A stretch of 64,000 nt of DNA, taken from contig JBFIEE010000011.1 of assembly GCA_041603535.1 (NCBI GenBank), forward strand, positions 1-64,000. The letters run 5' to 3'. Origin of the DNA: HB2-32-21 sp041603535 (GTDB lineage: Bacteria; Pseudomonadota; Gammaproteobacteria; Pseudomonadales; Porticoccaceae). The stretch's first letter is position 1. Each line of letters opens with the position of its first letter. Below are positions 26,913 through 35,787 of the stretch, piece by piece. The notes below the pieces were generated by a model. It did not search any database and was not told the origin of the DNA. It saw only the letters and a list, made by a program, of their open reading frames with translations. A program made the translations under genes and the position numbers.

Positions 26913-28421
26913 ATGATTGTCGACCGTGAGTCGAATGTCAGCTTGAATGCAGATTTGAACATCCGCCCGGCCTACGACCAGGTCATTCAGGACATCGCCG
27001 ATTATGTACTGAATTACAAAATAGCTTCTGCCGAAGCCATGAACACCGCGCGCTATTGCCTGATGGATACCCTGGGTTGCGGCCTCCTGGCACTGGGTTT
27101 TCCGGAATGCACCAAACACCTTGGCCCCATTGTCGAGGGCACTGTGGTGCCGAATGGCGCGAGGGTGCCGGGCACCTCTTTTTGTCTGGATCCCGTTAAA
27201 GCAGCCTGGGATATTGGCTGTACCATCCGTTGGCTCGACTATAACGATACCTGGCTGGCGGCGGAGTGGGGCCATCCTTCAGATAACCTCGGCGGCATTC
27301 TGGCTATTTGCGACTATATTTCCCAGCGTCATCTGGCCCAGGGCAAAGCTGTGCTGACCATGAAAACCGTGCTGGAAGCGATGATCATGGCCCATGAAAT
27401 TCAGGGTGTAATAGCGCTGGAAAACAGTTTTAACCGCGTTGGTTTGTGCCATGTGCTGTTGGTCCGTGTCGCCTCTTCTGCCGTCGTCTGCAAATTGATG
27501 GGCGGGCAGCGCGAACAAATTATGGCTGCCGTGTCTCAGGCATGGGTTGATGGTTCGGCGTTACGTACCTATCGCCAGGCGCCCAATGCGGGTTCGCGTA
27601 AATCCTGGGCGGCGGGGGATGCGACATCGCGTGCTGTGCGATTGGCAGATATGGCTATGCGCGGCGAGATGGGTATTCCGAGCGTGCTCACCGCGCAACA
27701 GTGGGGCTTTTACGATGTCGCATTTAGCCATACCTGCGCGGATTTGAAGCTCAAGGTGCCGGAAGATCGGCAGTTTAAATTGGCGCGAGATTACGGCACT
27801 TACGTGATGGAAAACATACTCTTCAAGGTTTCCTTCCCGGCGGAATTTCATGCGCAAACGGCGTGCGAATGTGCGGTGATTTTGCACCCGCAGGTGCAGG
27901 ATCGCCTGGCAGAGATCGAGAAAATTGTTATCACCACTCATGAGTCGGCGATTCGCATTATCTCCAAAGTAGGGCCGCTGGCTAACCCCGCTGACCGAGA
28001 CCATTGCATTCAATACATGATTGCCGTACCGCTAATTTTCGGTGATCTGGTGGCGGACCACTATGCAGACAGTTTTCACGCAGCTAACCCGCTAATTGAC
28101 GAATTGCGCAATAAAATGGAGGTGGTCGAAGACCGGCGTTATTCGGCGGAATACCGCGATCCGGAGAAGCGTTCCATCGCCAATGCGATCCAGGTTTTTT
28201 TTAAAGATGGCGCCTGCACTGAAAAAGTCGTTGTGGAATATCCGCCTGGTCACCGTAGGCGTCGTGACGAGGGTATCCCCCTTCTGGAGCAAAAGTTCAA
28301 ACGTAATATGGCTACCCGATTTAATCCGGGGCGTTGCGCTGAAATTTTTAGTCTTTGCAAGGAGCAACTGCGGCTCGAGCAAACGTCAGTAAACGAGTTT
28401 ATGGACCTGTTCGTTGTCTGA
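26913..28421 (+). CDS. prpD: 2-methylcitrate dehydratase PrpD (MmgE/PrpD family)
   Basis: Dehydrates 2-methylcitrate to 2-methyl-cis-aconitate in propionyl-CoA oxidation. It follows E. coli PrpD closely: CLLDTLGCG-like CLMDTLGCGLLALGFP, MIRWLDFNDTWLAAEWGHPSDNLGG-like block (about residue 100-125), KAHEIQG, ALENSFNRVGL, RTYRQAPNAG, SRKSWAAGDATSRAVRLADM, and NPADRDHCIQYMIAVPLIFG. The start at 26913 (MIVDRESNV) has GGAG about 8 bases upstream and gives 502 residues, slightly longer than the usual 480-490. There is no prpB, prpC or prpR next to it, which is unusual; those genes may be elsewhere. SelU follows downstream on the same strand. Confidence 0.93.
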   Translation: MIVDRESNVSLNADLNIRPAYDQVIQDIADYVLNYKIASAEAMNTARYCLMDTLGCGLLALGFPECTKHLGPIVEGTVVPNGARVPGTSFCLDPVKAAWDIGCTIRWLDYNDTWLAAEWGHPSDNLGGILAICDYISQRHLAQGKAVLTMKTVLEAMIMAHEIQGVIALENSFNRVGLCHVLLVRVASSAVVCKLMGGQREQIMAAVSQAWVDGSALRTYRQAPNAGSRKSWAAGDATSRAVRLADMAMRGEMGIPSVLTAQQWGFYDVAFSHTCADLKLKVPEDRQFKLARDYGTYVMENILFKVSFPAEFHAQTACECAVILHPQVQDRLAEIEKIVITTHESAIRIISKVGPLANPADRDHCIQYMIAVPLIFGDLVADHYADSFHAANPLIDELRNKMEVVEDRRYSAEYRDPEKRSIANAIQVFFKDGACTEKVVVEYPPGHRRRRDEGIPLLEQKFKRNMATRFNPGRCAEIFSLCKEQLRLEQTSVNEFMDLFVV

Positions 28422-28460
28422 CTTAGATCGGTTTGACTTAGACCGGTTTGATTGGGTCGG
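28420..28460 (+). repeat. 15-bp tandem repeat at the prpD stop
   Basis: GACTTAGATCGGTTT (28420-28434), GACTTAGACCGGTTT (28435-28449) and a partial third copy. The first unit overlaps the prpD stop codon. Confidence 0.85.
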
Positions 28461-28555
28461 CTGCGCTCTGGACGACGCTAATTTCTCGATGATCGCTTTC
28501 GGGTGACGGCCTTTTCTTTTTGTGGTCACAGAGTCCTGGGGTAGAATCCCCCGCG

Positions 28556-29662
28556 ATGACGCCACGGCTGGATACTGACCAATACCGCGAACTTTTCCTC
28601 AACGACATACCGTTGATGGATGTGCGTGCGCCCGTGGAATTCAATAAGGGCGCCTTTCCCTGTAGCGAGAATATCCCGCTGCTGGACGACATGCAGCGCG
28701 AAGCGGTGGGCACCTGTTATAAGCAAAAGGGCCAGGACGCCGCCATTGAGCTTGGTTGGCAACTCGCCACGCCGACGATTCGTGCAGCGCGAATCGCTGC
28801 CTGGCAGGCTTTTATAAAGGCTCACCCCGAGGGTTATCTTTATTGTTTTCGCGGTGGTTTGCGGTCGCGCCTGAGTCAGCAGCTGGTGCGCGAGGCTGGC
28901 GTTGGCTATCCGCTCGTGACGGGCGGTTACAAGGCCATGCGTCGCTTTTTGATTGATGAGCTAGACCGACACTGCTCAACCATTCCCCTGGTGCTGGTGG
29001 CGGGGCGGACGGGAGCTGGCAAGACCCTGACCATACAGCACTTGTCCCGCGCCATTGACCTGGAGGGATTAGCCAGACATCGTGGTTCGGCCTTTGGCCG
29101 CCAGTTGCAGCCCCAACCGACGCAAATCGATTTCGAGAACAGCCTGAGCATCGGCGTTATGAAGCAGCGTCACCAGCATCAGCTGCCGATTTTTGTAGAG
29201 GATGAGGGCCGTATGATTGGCGGTGTCAACCTGCCAATGAATGTCCTCGGCGTCATGAAGCAAGCACCGATGGCGGTACTTGAAACGCCCCTCAATGAGC
29301 GTATCGACATTGTTCTGGCTGACTATATTACCGACGCATACCCACAATATCTGGCGCAATTTGGTGACACGGAGGGCCCGGTGCACTTTCGCGAGCAAAT
29401 TCTCGGCAGCCTGACCCGTATCCGGCGGCGTCTGGGGGACGAGCGCTTTAAGCAATTGCACGGAGTATTTGGTGAAGCGCTAGATTGTCTGCAGAAGCAC
29501 AACGAAACCGGTGGTTTCAGACCGGGAATTAAGTTGTTGTTAAGCGATTATTACGATCCGATGTACGACTACCAACAGGGCCAGCGGCAGGGGCGCGTGG
29601 TTTTCCGCGGCGAGCGGGAAGAACTTGTCCAGTGGGCGGAGGATTATCGAATGTCCGCTTAA
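28556..29662 (+). CDS. selU: tRNA 2-selenouridine synthase SelU/MnmH
   Basis: Replaces sulfur by selenium in 2-thiouridine at the tRNA wobble position, using selenophosphate and a geranylated intermediate. An N-terminal rhodanese domain carries the active Cys97 in YLYCFRGGLRSR, the same number as in E. coli. A P-loop domain follows, with Walker A AGRTGAGKT at about 149-157, then RGSAFG and DIVLADYITDAYPQYL. I start at 28556 (368 residues); the longer reading from 28520 adds 12 residues upstream of the family start. SelD, its selenophosphate donor, lies downstream on the same strand. Confidence 0.95.
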   Translation: MTPRLDTDQYRELFLNDIPLMDVRAPVEFNKGAFPCSENIPLLDDMQREAVGTCYKQKGQDAAIELGWQLATPTIRAARIAAWQAFIKAHPEGYLYCFRGGLRSRLSQQLVREAGVGYPLVTGGYKAMRRFLIDELDRHCSTIPLVLVAGRTGAGKTLTIQHLSRAIDLEGLARHRGSAFGRQLQPQPTQIDFENSLSIGVMKQRHQHQLPIFVEDEGRMIGGVNLPMNVLGVMKQAPMAVLETPLNERIDIVLADYITDAYPQYLAQFGDTEGPVHFREQILGSLTRIRRRLGDERFKQLHGVFGEALDCLQKHNETGGFRPGIKLLLSDYYDPMYDYQQGQRQGRVVFRGEREELVQWAEDYRMSA

Positions 29663-29745
29663 AAGGCGAGCTTCCCTGAACAAGGTTCTATTTACCACCT
29701 TATTCAGCACTCTAAAACCTGATTAACTATGAAAGGAGAATACCC

Positions 29746-29886
29746 GTGCGGTTATTGACTGCCTTAGCAGCGCTGCCCGTCTCTCTCAGCGTCGCCAGCC
29801 CACGAGGGGCTGAGTTGTTGACGCTTTCGATAATTTCACACCGGGACGCCACGCCACTGTCCCGTGTTGTCGCCTGGGTGGGGTGA
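29746..29886 (+). CDS. Possible 46-residue leader, in frame with selD across a UGA
   Basis: GTG at 29746 is preceded by a very good Shine-Dalgarno (AAAGGAG, 7 bases upstream). The peptide begins MRLLTALAALPVSLSVASPRG, resembling a signal or membrane segment, and ends at TGA 29884-29886. The selD ATG at 29896 lies in the same frame only three sense codons later, and selD itself has just a weak ribosome site. The peptide could be a leader that couples translation, or an N-terminal extension if UGA is read through. I do not recognise the protein; it may be noise. Confidence 0.3.
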   Translation: MRLLTALAALPVSLSVASPRGAELLTLSIISHRDATPLSRVVAWVG

Positions 29887-29895
29887 GCATATCCC

Positions 29896-32220
29896 ATGCA
29901 GACGTCAGCACTTATCTATAAAGACCTGGTCCTCGTCGGTGGCGGCCACAGTCATGCGCTGGTATTGAAAATGTGGGCAATGAAACCGCTGCCAGGCGTT
30001 CGCCTTACACTTATTTCACCACAGGTATTGACGCCTTATTCCGGCATGTTGCCCGGTTTAATTGCTGAGCACTACGGCCTGGAAGAAACCCATATCGATC
30101 TCGCTCGCCTCTGTCGCTTTGCTAACGCCCGCTTTATCCAGGCTGCCGTCACTGGCATTGATTTGACGTTAAAGGAAATTGGTTTTGCCGAGCGCGCACC
30201 GCTGGCTTTTGATTTGCTGTCCATTAACACCGGCATTTGTCCAGACCTCCGTACCCCCGGCGCTGCTGACTTTGCCACGCCCGTCAAGCCTATTGCTGAG
30301 TTTTATCCACGCTGGTATGCATTGCGTCAGCACTTGCGCGGCGATGTGGCTGAGGATGCAGATCGGCATGCGGATGCAACACCGTATCAAATTGCCGTTG
30401 TTGGTGGTGGCGCGGCAGGCGTGGAACTTATTCTGGCCATGCATTTTGCGCTCACTCGTGACCCGGCCATTAAGCGCCCGGTGGCATTCCGACTTATTCA
30501 TCAGGGAGAGGGTTTGCCGGAAAACTATCCGCTACGCGTGCAGCAGGAAGTTGCCGAGCTGTTTGCCCGCCATCAGATTCAGGTCAGCGCCAACACGCGC
30601 GTTGATGGTGTTCACGCCAATGCCCTGGAGGGGAGCAATGGCGAACAGGTGTTTTTCGATACCCTGTTCTGGTGCACTAACGCCAGCGCGGCGCTCTGGC
30701 CCGGGGAAACGGGGCTGGCAATCGATGACCAGGGCTTTGTTGTGGTGAACCAGCATCTACAGTCGAGCAGCCACGACTTTGTTTTCGCCGCCGGTGACAT
30801 CGCCCAGCAGCTCGATTTTCCCCGTCCACGGGCTGGTGTCTTTGCCGTGCGTCAGGGCCCAGTGCTTTTTGCAAATTTACGCCGTTTTTTATTACACAGG
30901 CCGCTTAAATCTTTCCGCCCACAAACCAGGTTTCTGAGCTTGCTTGCCTGTGGTGAAGACTATGCCATTGGGTGTCGGCCGGGCAGTGCCCTGCCCAGTT
31001 TCAGCGGCCATTGGGTGTGGCGTTGGAAAGATCGCATTGATCGCCGCTTTATGCGCATGTTCAGTGCGCTGTCTATGCGGTCAGGAATACTGAGTATTGA
31101 TACTGATCTGGTGTCCGCGGCGATCAGTGGTGAGCAGTACAGCGACGATATTACCAGTCCTGTCATGCGCTGCGGCGGCTGTGGCGCCAAAGTCGGCGCG
31201 GCGGTATTGAATCGGGTGATGAGGCGGCTCAAGCCCATTGATCATGACGGTGTGGTGCTCGGTTTACAAACGCCAGACGATGCCAGTGTAATACGCATCC
31301 CCCCGGGCCAGTTGCTGGTGCAAAGTGTCGATATTTTTCGCGCACTGGTCGATGATCCCTACACACTCGGCCAGCTGTCCGCCGAACATGCGCTCAGTGA
31401 TTTATTTGCGATGAACGCTGTGCCGCACAGCGCCCTGGCAATCGCCACTCTGCCTTATGCCGGGGAAACTATTGTTGAAAGAGATTTGTGGCAGATGATG
31501 AGTGGCGCGATGACGGTGCTTAATCACAATAATTGCGCATTGATCGGCGGTCACACCAGCGAAGGTGCGGAACTGAGCATAGGCTTTGCCGTCAATGGCC
31601 TTGCCGCCGAAGGACAAGTGCAAACAAAACAGCCGCAACTGGGACATTGTCTGATTCTGAGTCAGGCCCTGGGCACCGGGACACTGTTTGCCGCCCACGC
31701 CCAGCTGCGCGCCAGAGGTGTGTGGATCGCGGCCGCCACTGCAGCGATGCTGCAATCCAACCGTGAGGCTGGACGTATTTTTTATCACCATCATGCCAGT
31801 GCCTGTACCGACATTACCGGTTTCGGTTTGCTCGGTCATCTGCTAGAAATACTCGTACCATCGAGCCATGGCGCGACCATTGTCCTGCGGCAGGTGCCTG
31901 CGCTGGACGGTGCCCTCGAGTGTTTTGAACAGGGCATCAGCAGTAGTTTGCAACCGCAAAACATCCGCCTGCGTCGTGCCATTGCGGAAGTGGAGCGCTG
32001 GAGCCAGGACCCGGTTTATCCTCTATTGTTTGACCCGCAAACATCCGGTGGTCTGCTTGCCAGCGTACCTGCGGAGGCAGTCGACAGTTGTCTGCGACAG
32101 TTACACGATGCCGGTTATCACCGCGCCTGTGTCATTGGCAGCATTACCCCTTCGGTCAGTGCCTCGTCTGCAGGCACAGCGTTGGCAGAGACCGGCGATG
32201 GGTTGATCTGTTTACAGTAG
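29896..32220 (+). CDS. selD: Fused FAD-dependent NADH-dehydrogenase-like / selenide water dikinase
   Basis: A two-domain protein of 774 residues. Residues 1 to about 400 are a pyridine nucleotide-disulfide oxidoreductase like type II NADH dehydrogenase: FAD-binding VLVGGGHSHALVLKMW near 13, a second dinucleotide site VVGGGAAGVELIL near 169, and DFVFAAGDIAQQ near 293. The C-terminal half is SelD, which makes selenophosphate from selenide and ATP: CGGCGAKVG has the catalytic Cys429 and Lys432, spaced as in E. coli C17/K20, followed by VQSVDIFRALVDDPYTLG, GGHTSEGAE and TDITGFGLLGHLLE. The fusion is known in many bacteria; the dehydrogenase may reduce selenium for the kinase. The catalytic residue is Cys, not selenocysteine. 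Confidence 0.94.
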   Translation: MQTSALIYKDLVLVGGGHSHALVLKMWAMKPLPGVRLTLISPQVLTPYSGMLPGLIAEHYGLEETHIDLARLCRFANARFIQAAVTGIDLTLKEIGFAERAPLAFDLLSINTGICPDLRTPGAADFATPVKPIAEFYPRWYALRQHLRGDVAEDADRHADATPYQIAVVGGGAAGVELILAMHFALTRDPAIKRPVAFRLIHQGEGLPENYPLRVQQEVAELFARHQIQVSANTRVDGVHANALEGSNGEQVFFDTLFWCTNASAALWPGETGLAIDDQGFVVVNQHLQSSSHDFVFAAGDIAQQLDFPRPRAGVFAVRQGPVLFANLRRFLLHRPLKSFRPQTRFLSLLACGEDYAIGCRPGSALPSFSGHWVWRWKDRIDRRFMRMFSALSMRSGILSIDTDLVSAAISGEQYSDDITSPVMRCGGCGAKVGAAVLNRVMRRLKPIDHDGVVLGLQTPDDASVIRIPPGQLLVQSVDIFRALVDDPYTLGQLSAEHALSDLFAMNAVPHSALAIATLPYAGETIVERDLWQMMSGAMTVLNHNNCALIGGHTSEGAELSIGFAVNGLAAEGQVQTKQPQLGHCLILSQALGTGTLFAAHAQLRARGVWIAAATAAMLQSNREAGRIFYHHHASACTDITGFGLLGHLLEILVPSSHGATIVLRQVPALDGALECFEQGISSSLQPQNIRLRRAIAEVERWSQDPVYPLLFDPQTSGGLLASVPAEAVDSCLRQLHDAGYHRACVIGSITPSVSASSAGTALAETGDGLICLQ

Positions 32221-32972
32221 TGCCTCTTTGTGCCGCCGCACAGCGGCCCGCTCGTTATAGCTGCGCCAGCCAGGCTATCCACCTCCCACTTGCTGAGTTC
32301 GCGGCTTTGTCCGGGTATTAGTTGGGGGTCAAGGCTTAGCTGGCCGATGGATAGACGATGCAGCCGCAGAACGCGGTTATTAAAGCGTCCAAACATCCTT
32401 TTAATTTGATGATAACGGCCTTCGGTCAAACTGACTTCGGCAATGTGATCACTGACAATCCTCAGCTTCGCGGGGCGGGTAGTGATACCCTCATAGGCGA
32501 AGTACATACCGTCTGAAAAAGCACGAATATAGTCATCGCTGAGCGCCTGTTCCAGTTCAACCCGGTATAGCTTGACGAGGTTATTTTCTGGTGCGGAAAG
32601 ATAGCGCGACCATTGACCGTCGTTGGTGAGCAGTAATAAACCCGACGAGTTGAAATCCAGTCGTCCAGCGATATGCAGGCTGCAACGGTCGGCATCGTCC
32701 AGTAACTCGGTGACGGTTGTGTGGCGATGGTCCCTAGTGGCGCTGACTATGCCCGCCGGTTTATGCATCATTACATAACGGGGTTTTTTGGCCTGCAAAA
32801 CCCGCGTATCAAAGGTGATATGAGAAAACTGGTGGATGGGCTGCTGAATATCCCTGGCCAGGCAACCATCCACTTTTACACGACCCTGGGCCAGCATTAA
32901 GCGAACATCTCGGCGGTTAACACCGAGTTGCCGACTAATAAAGCGATCAATGCGGGTGCGTGTTGATTGCAT
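32118..32972 (-). CDS. RsuA-family rRNA pseudouridine synthase, tail overlapping selD
   Basis: An N-terminal S4 RNA-binding domain (RIDRFISRQLGVNRRDVRLM, then GRVKVDG) is followed by the synthase domain with catalytic Asp in AGRLDFNSSGLLLLTNDG and the RsuA-like EGRYHQIKRMFGRFNNRVLRLHR. This resembles RsuA, which makes pseudouridine 516 in 16S rRNA; RluE/RluF-type function is less likely given KRMF and the short length. Similarity ends near LSKWEVDSL (about residue 235). The last 45 or so residues have no family counterpart, and about 34 of them are encoded antisense to the end of selD (103-base convergent overlap). AGGCG precedes the ATG at 32972. Confidence 0.88.
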   Translation of the reverse strand: MQSTRTRIDRFISRQLGVNRRDVRLMLAQGRVKVDGCLARDIQQPIHQFSHITFDTRVLQAKKPRYVMMHKPAGIVSATRDHRHTTVTELLDDADRCSLHIAGRLDFNSSGLLLLTNDGQWSRYLSAPENNLVKLYRVELEQALSDDYIRAFSDGMYFAYEGITTRPAKLRIVSDHIAEVSLTEGRYHQIKRMFGRFNNRVLRLHRLSIGQLSLDPQLIPGQSRELSKWEVDSLAGAAITSGPLCGGTKRHYCKQINPSPVSANAVPADEALTEGVMLPMTQAR

Positions 32973-33026
32973 GGTCGCCTGCCCGTATGACTTCTTGTTA
33001 GATAATGCGCTGGGAAGGGAGCAGCG

Positions 33027-33776
33027 TTACCCCGGCAAATATAAACCGCCGTTAACGTGGAGCGTCTGGCCGGTAACGTAGGACGACTCTTCCGAGCAGA
33101 AGAACGCCACGGCACCGGCGATTTCCTCGGGCTTGCCCGCCCGCTCCGCCGGCACTTGCTTTAGCATGTCGTCAAACACCTGCTGGGGTAGTACGCCGCG
33201 CAGGCGTTCGTGCCAGATAATGCCGGGCGCGATGACATTCACGTTGACCCCGTGTTTGGCGAGATCGGACGCAACCGAGCGGGTATAGCCTGTAATAGCA
33301 GCTTTCGCCGCCGCGTAGGGGGATTGCCCCTCGCCCGGGTGATAAGCGTACATGGAGGCAAAGTTAACGATGCGGCCGAAGCCCTGGTCAACCATGGCCT
33401 TGCAAAAGGCGCGGGTCATGTAGAACGTTGCGTCGGCATTCACTGCCATGACGCGATGCCAGCTTTTCGAATCCATCTCCCAGGGTTTGGAGTTGGCCTG
33501 GATACCGGCATTGTTGATGAGATAGGCAACGTGAATGCCTTCGGCGGCGAGCTTGTCGCTGAGCGTTGCTATCTGATCTTCTTTGGTGACATCCAGAGGG
33601 TAAAACGTAAATTTGGCACGTTCTTCCATGCTCAGATTTTCGTCGATCCAGGGATCGACATCTTCAGCACGCCGGTCGGTGCCGATAACGTGAATACCCG
33701 CCGCAATAAGTCGTTTGGTAATGGCGGTGCCGAGCCCACCGATGGCGCCGGTAACAATCGCGTGTCCTCTGTTCAT
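33027..33776 (-). CDS. Short-chain dehydrogenase/reductase
   Basis: Classical SDR of 249 residues: cofactor motif TGAIGGLGTA at 9-18, INNAGIQ near 88, Ser in NFASMYAYHPG and YxxxK in SPYAAAKAAITGYT, with NGG near the C-terminus. An acidic residue after the second beta strand (IGTDRRAED) suggests NAD(H). The closest-sounding relatives are 3-ketoacyl-ACP reductase-like and sugar or acyl dehydrogenases; substrate unknown. GAGGCAATC lies before the ATG. It is 54 bases upstream of the pseudouridine synthase on the same strand and divergent from another SDR. Confidence 0.87.
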   Translation of the reverse strand: MNRGHAIVTGAIGGLGTAITKRLIAAGIHVIGTDRRAEDVDPWIDENLSMEERAKFTFYPLDVTKEDQIATLSDKLAAEGIHVAYLINNAGIQANSKPWEMDSKSWHRVMAVNADATFYMTRAFCKAMVDQGFGRIVNFASMYAYHPGEGQSPYAAAKAAITGYTRSVASDLAKHGVNVNVIAPGIIWHERLRGVLPQQVFDDMLKQVPAERAGKPEEIAGAVAFFCSEESSYVTGQTLHVNGGLYLPG

Positions 33777-33949
33777 GATGATTGCCTCTGTAGTTTGTAG
33801 TCGTGAGTTATCGGTCTGGTGGATGACCGATGCTTAATTTGGTGACTCATTGGAGCAATAATCGCCCGCTAAAGGCAAGCCTTGAAACTGCTCGCTATAC
33901 TGATAGGCTTAAAATTAGTCGCGGAAACGCAAACAAAGGGAGACGGGGT

Positions 33950-34732
33950 ATGGGCAGGCTGGACAACAAGGTGGCCATTGTTACCGGTGCGGGGCGGGGC
34001 ATCGGCAAGGCCGTGGCGAGTCATTATGTACGCGAAGGGGCAATAGTAGTGCTGGCCGAAATCGACGAGGTGCTCGGCAAGCGACTGGCGGATGAGCTGA
34101 GCGCCACTGGCGCAACGGCGGTTTTTATCAGGACGGATATGAACAGTCTGGCCGATATTGACGCGCTGGTTGCACAAACCAGCGCCCGTTTTGGTCGTAT
34201 TGATGTGCTGGTTAACAATGCCGCGGTGACCAAAAGCCTCGGCTTTTATGAGGTGACGGAAGAGGACTGGGACTGGATTCATAACGTCAACACCAAGGGC
34301 TTGTTTTTCTGCATGCAGCGTGTCGCCCGGGTGATGAAAGAGCAGGGCGGCGGCAGGATCGTCAACATTGCGTCCATTGCCGGCAAGGGCTATCCAGCGA
34401 CTTCGAATATTGCCTATGCGGGTTCAAAGGGTGCGGCAATCGCCATGACGCGGATCGGCGCGTCGGCTTTAGCCAGGGATAATATCAACGTCAATGCGAT
34501 TTGCCCCGGCGTGACGCGTACCGACCTTTATTACGAGGTAATGCGCGGCAAGGTGGCCAGCTCGGGTAAATCGGAAGCGGAGATCATCGCCGCACTGGAT
34601 GCCAGTATTCCCCTCAGACGCTCCAACGAACCCGAGGACATCGCCGACCTGGCCGTTTTCCTGGCATCGGATGAATCGAGGAATGTCACCGGCCAGTCCT
34701 GGAACGTCGATGGCGGCCTGATGTGGGATTGA
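33950..34732 (+). CDS. Short-chain dehydrogenase/reductase
   Basis: Classical SDR: TGAGRGIGKA at residues 12-21, NNAAVT near 89 (NNAA in place of NNAG), catalytic Ser in NIASIAGKG, and YxxxK in NIAYAGSKGAAIA. The C-terminal NVDGGLMWD is typical. I start at 33950 (MGRLDNKVA, 260 residues) because GGGAG lies 8 bases before it; the open frame back to 33830 adds 40 residues with no family similarity. An SDR points the opposite way 173 bases upstream, so the two may share a control region. Substrate unknown. Confidence 0.87.
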   Translation: MGRLDNKVAIVTGAGRGIGKAVASHYVREGAIVVLAEIDEVLGKRLADELSATGATAVFIRTDMNSLADIDALVAQTSARFGRIDVLVNNAAVTKSLGFYEVTEEDWDWIHNVNTKGLFFCMQRVARVMKEQGGGRIVNIASIAGKGYPATSNIAYAGSKGAAIAMTRIGASALARDNINVNAICPGVTRTDLYYEVMRGKVASSGKSEAEIIAALDASIPLRRSNEPEDIADLAVFLASDESRNVTGQSWNVDGGLMWD

Positions 34733-34838
34733 GCCCCGGGGCAAAAATGGTGCCCCGAAAGCGGCTAACTCAATCGCTAACGTCTGTGGTTAAAGCCGGT
34801 CGCAGGTGCGTCGATTGCTTTAGTTGCTTAAGCCAGTC

Positions 34839-34866
34839 AGTCGCTAAAGGTTAGTCGCTAAAGACG
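34839..34866 (+). repeat. 14-bp tandem duplication at the crotonase stop
   Basis: AGTCGCTAAAGGTT (34839-34852) is followed by AGTCGCTAAAGACG (34853-34866). The second copy contains the stop codon and last codons of the minus-strand crotonase gene. Confidence 0.85.
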
Positions 34867-35666
34867 GGCGCTGCGGCTTTTTTCTGCGCTTTCAGTGCAA
34901 TTTTAATATCGTCGGACATCAACATGCCGGCATTCCAGGTGGCGATATAGTCCAGGCCGTCCGCCACGCTGTGTTCGCGCGAGTACATGATCACCTGTTT
35001 GCTGCCGCGAATGCTCAGCGGAGATTTTCCGGCAATGGTTCGGGCGATAGCCAACACGCCTTCCATCATGACGTCCTTGTCCGCAAAGCATTGATTGCTC
35101 AGGCCCAGGGCGGTGGCTTCCTCGCCACGAAAATTACGTCCCGTATAGGCCAGTTCGCGCATCATGCCGTCGCCTATCAGGCGGGGTAAGCGTTGCAGGG
35201 TGCCAACGTCAGCCACCATGCCAATGTCAATTTCCTTAATCGAAAACGTGGCATCGGTGGTGCAGTAGCGCATGTCGCAGGCTGTAATCATGTCTACCGC
35301 GCCGCCGACGCAGGCGCCGTGAATGGCCGCGAGCACCGGCTTGCGGCACTGGGCGATGGCGGTGAGCTGGCGTTGCAGCCAGAGAATTTCTTCACGCAGG
35401 GCTTCGCGCTTGCGGGCTTCACAGGTGATCGAATCGTCAATCAATTCATTGAGCATGCCCAGATCAATGCCCGCGCAAAAATGTTTGCCATTACCGCTGA
35501 GCACCGCAACCCGGGCCTCGGGTGTATTGTCGACCCAGTTCATCGCCTCCCCCAACTCCTGCCACATTGGTCTGTTCATGGCATTGGCGCGATCCGGGCG
35601 ATTAAGTTGCAAATGCGCCACATGGTTGTCGAGCTGAAGATTCAGTGTTGTAAAGTTAGGGGTCAT
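34851..35666 (-). CDS. Crotonase family protein, delta(3,5)-delta(2,4)-dienoyl-CoA isomerase-like
   Basis: Enoyl-CoA hydratase/isomerase superfamily. The oxyanion-hole segments are GNGKHFCAGIDLGML and GACVGGAVDMITACDMRYCT. The block FSIKEIDIGMVADVGTLQRL is characteristic of ECH1-type dienoyl-CoA isomerases and preserves the Asp (GGAVD), Glu (KEID) and Asp (MVADVG) positions that act in that enzyme. It would move double bonds during beta-oxidation of unsaturated acyl-CoA. I start at the ATG at 35666 (271 residues) with GAGG upstream; a GTG at 35714 is in frame. Ends in a tandem duplication. Confidence 0.87.
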   Translation of the reverse strand: MTPNFTTLNLQLDNHVAHLQLNRPDRANAMNRPMWQELGEAMNWVDNTPEARVAVLSGNGKHFCAGIDLGMLNELIDDSITCEARKREALREEILWLQRQLTAIAQCRKPVLAAIHGACVGGAVDMITACDMRYCTTDATFSIKEIDIGMVADVGTLQRLPRLIGDGMMRELAYTGRNFRGEEATALGLSNQCFADKDVMMEGVLAIARTIAGKSPLSIRGSKQVIMYSREHSVADGLDYIATWNAGMLMSDDIKIALKAQKKAAAPVFSD

Positions 35667-35787
35667 GGCCTGCGCCTCGTCGCGAGATTTTTTAAGCGGA
35701 TGTTTAGAAGACACGTCAGGTACAGGTATTATGAGCAGATTGTTGCCCGTAGCTGTTGCATGGAGTCAGCTTAGCAGATATTTCTCC

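Noticed and set aside
31171..31182. SelD as a selenoprotein
   Set aside because: The catalytic position is TGT (Cys429), not TGA.
34738..34756. GGGGCA/TGCCCC hairpin after the SDR as a terminator
   Set aside because: No T tract follows on either strand.
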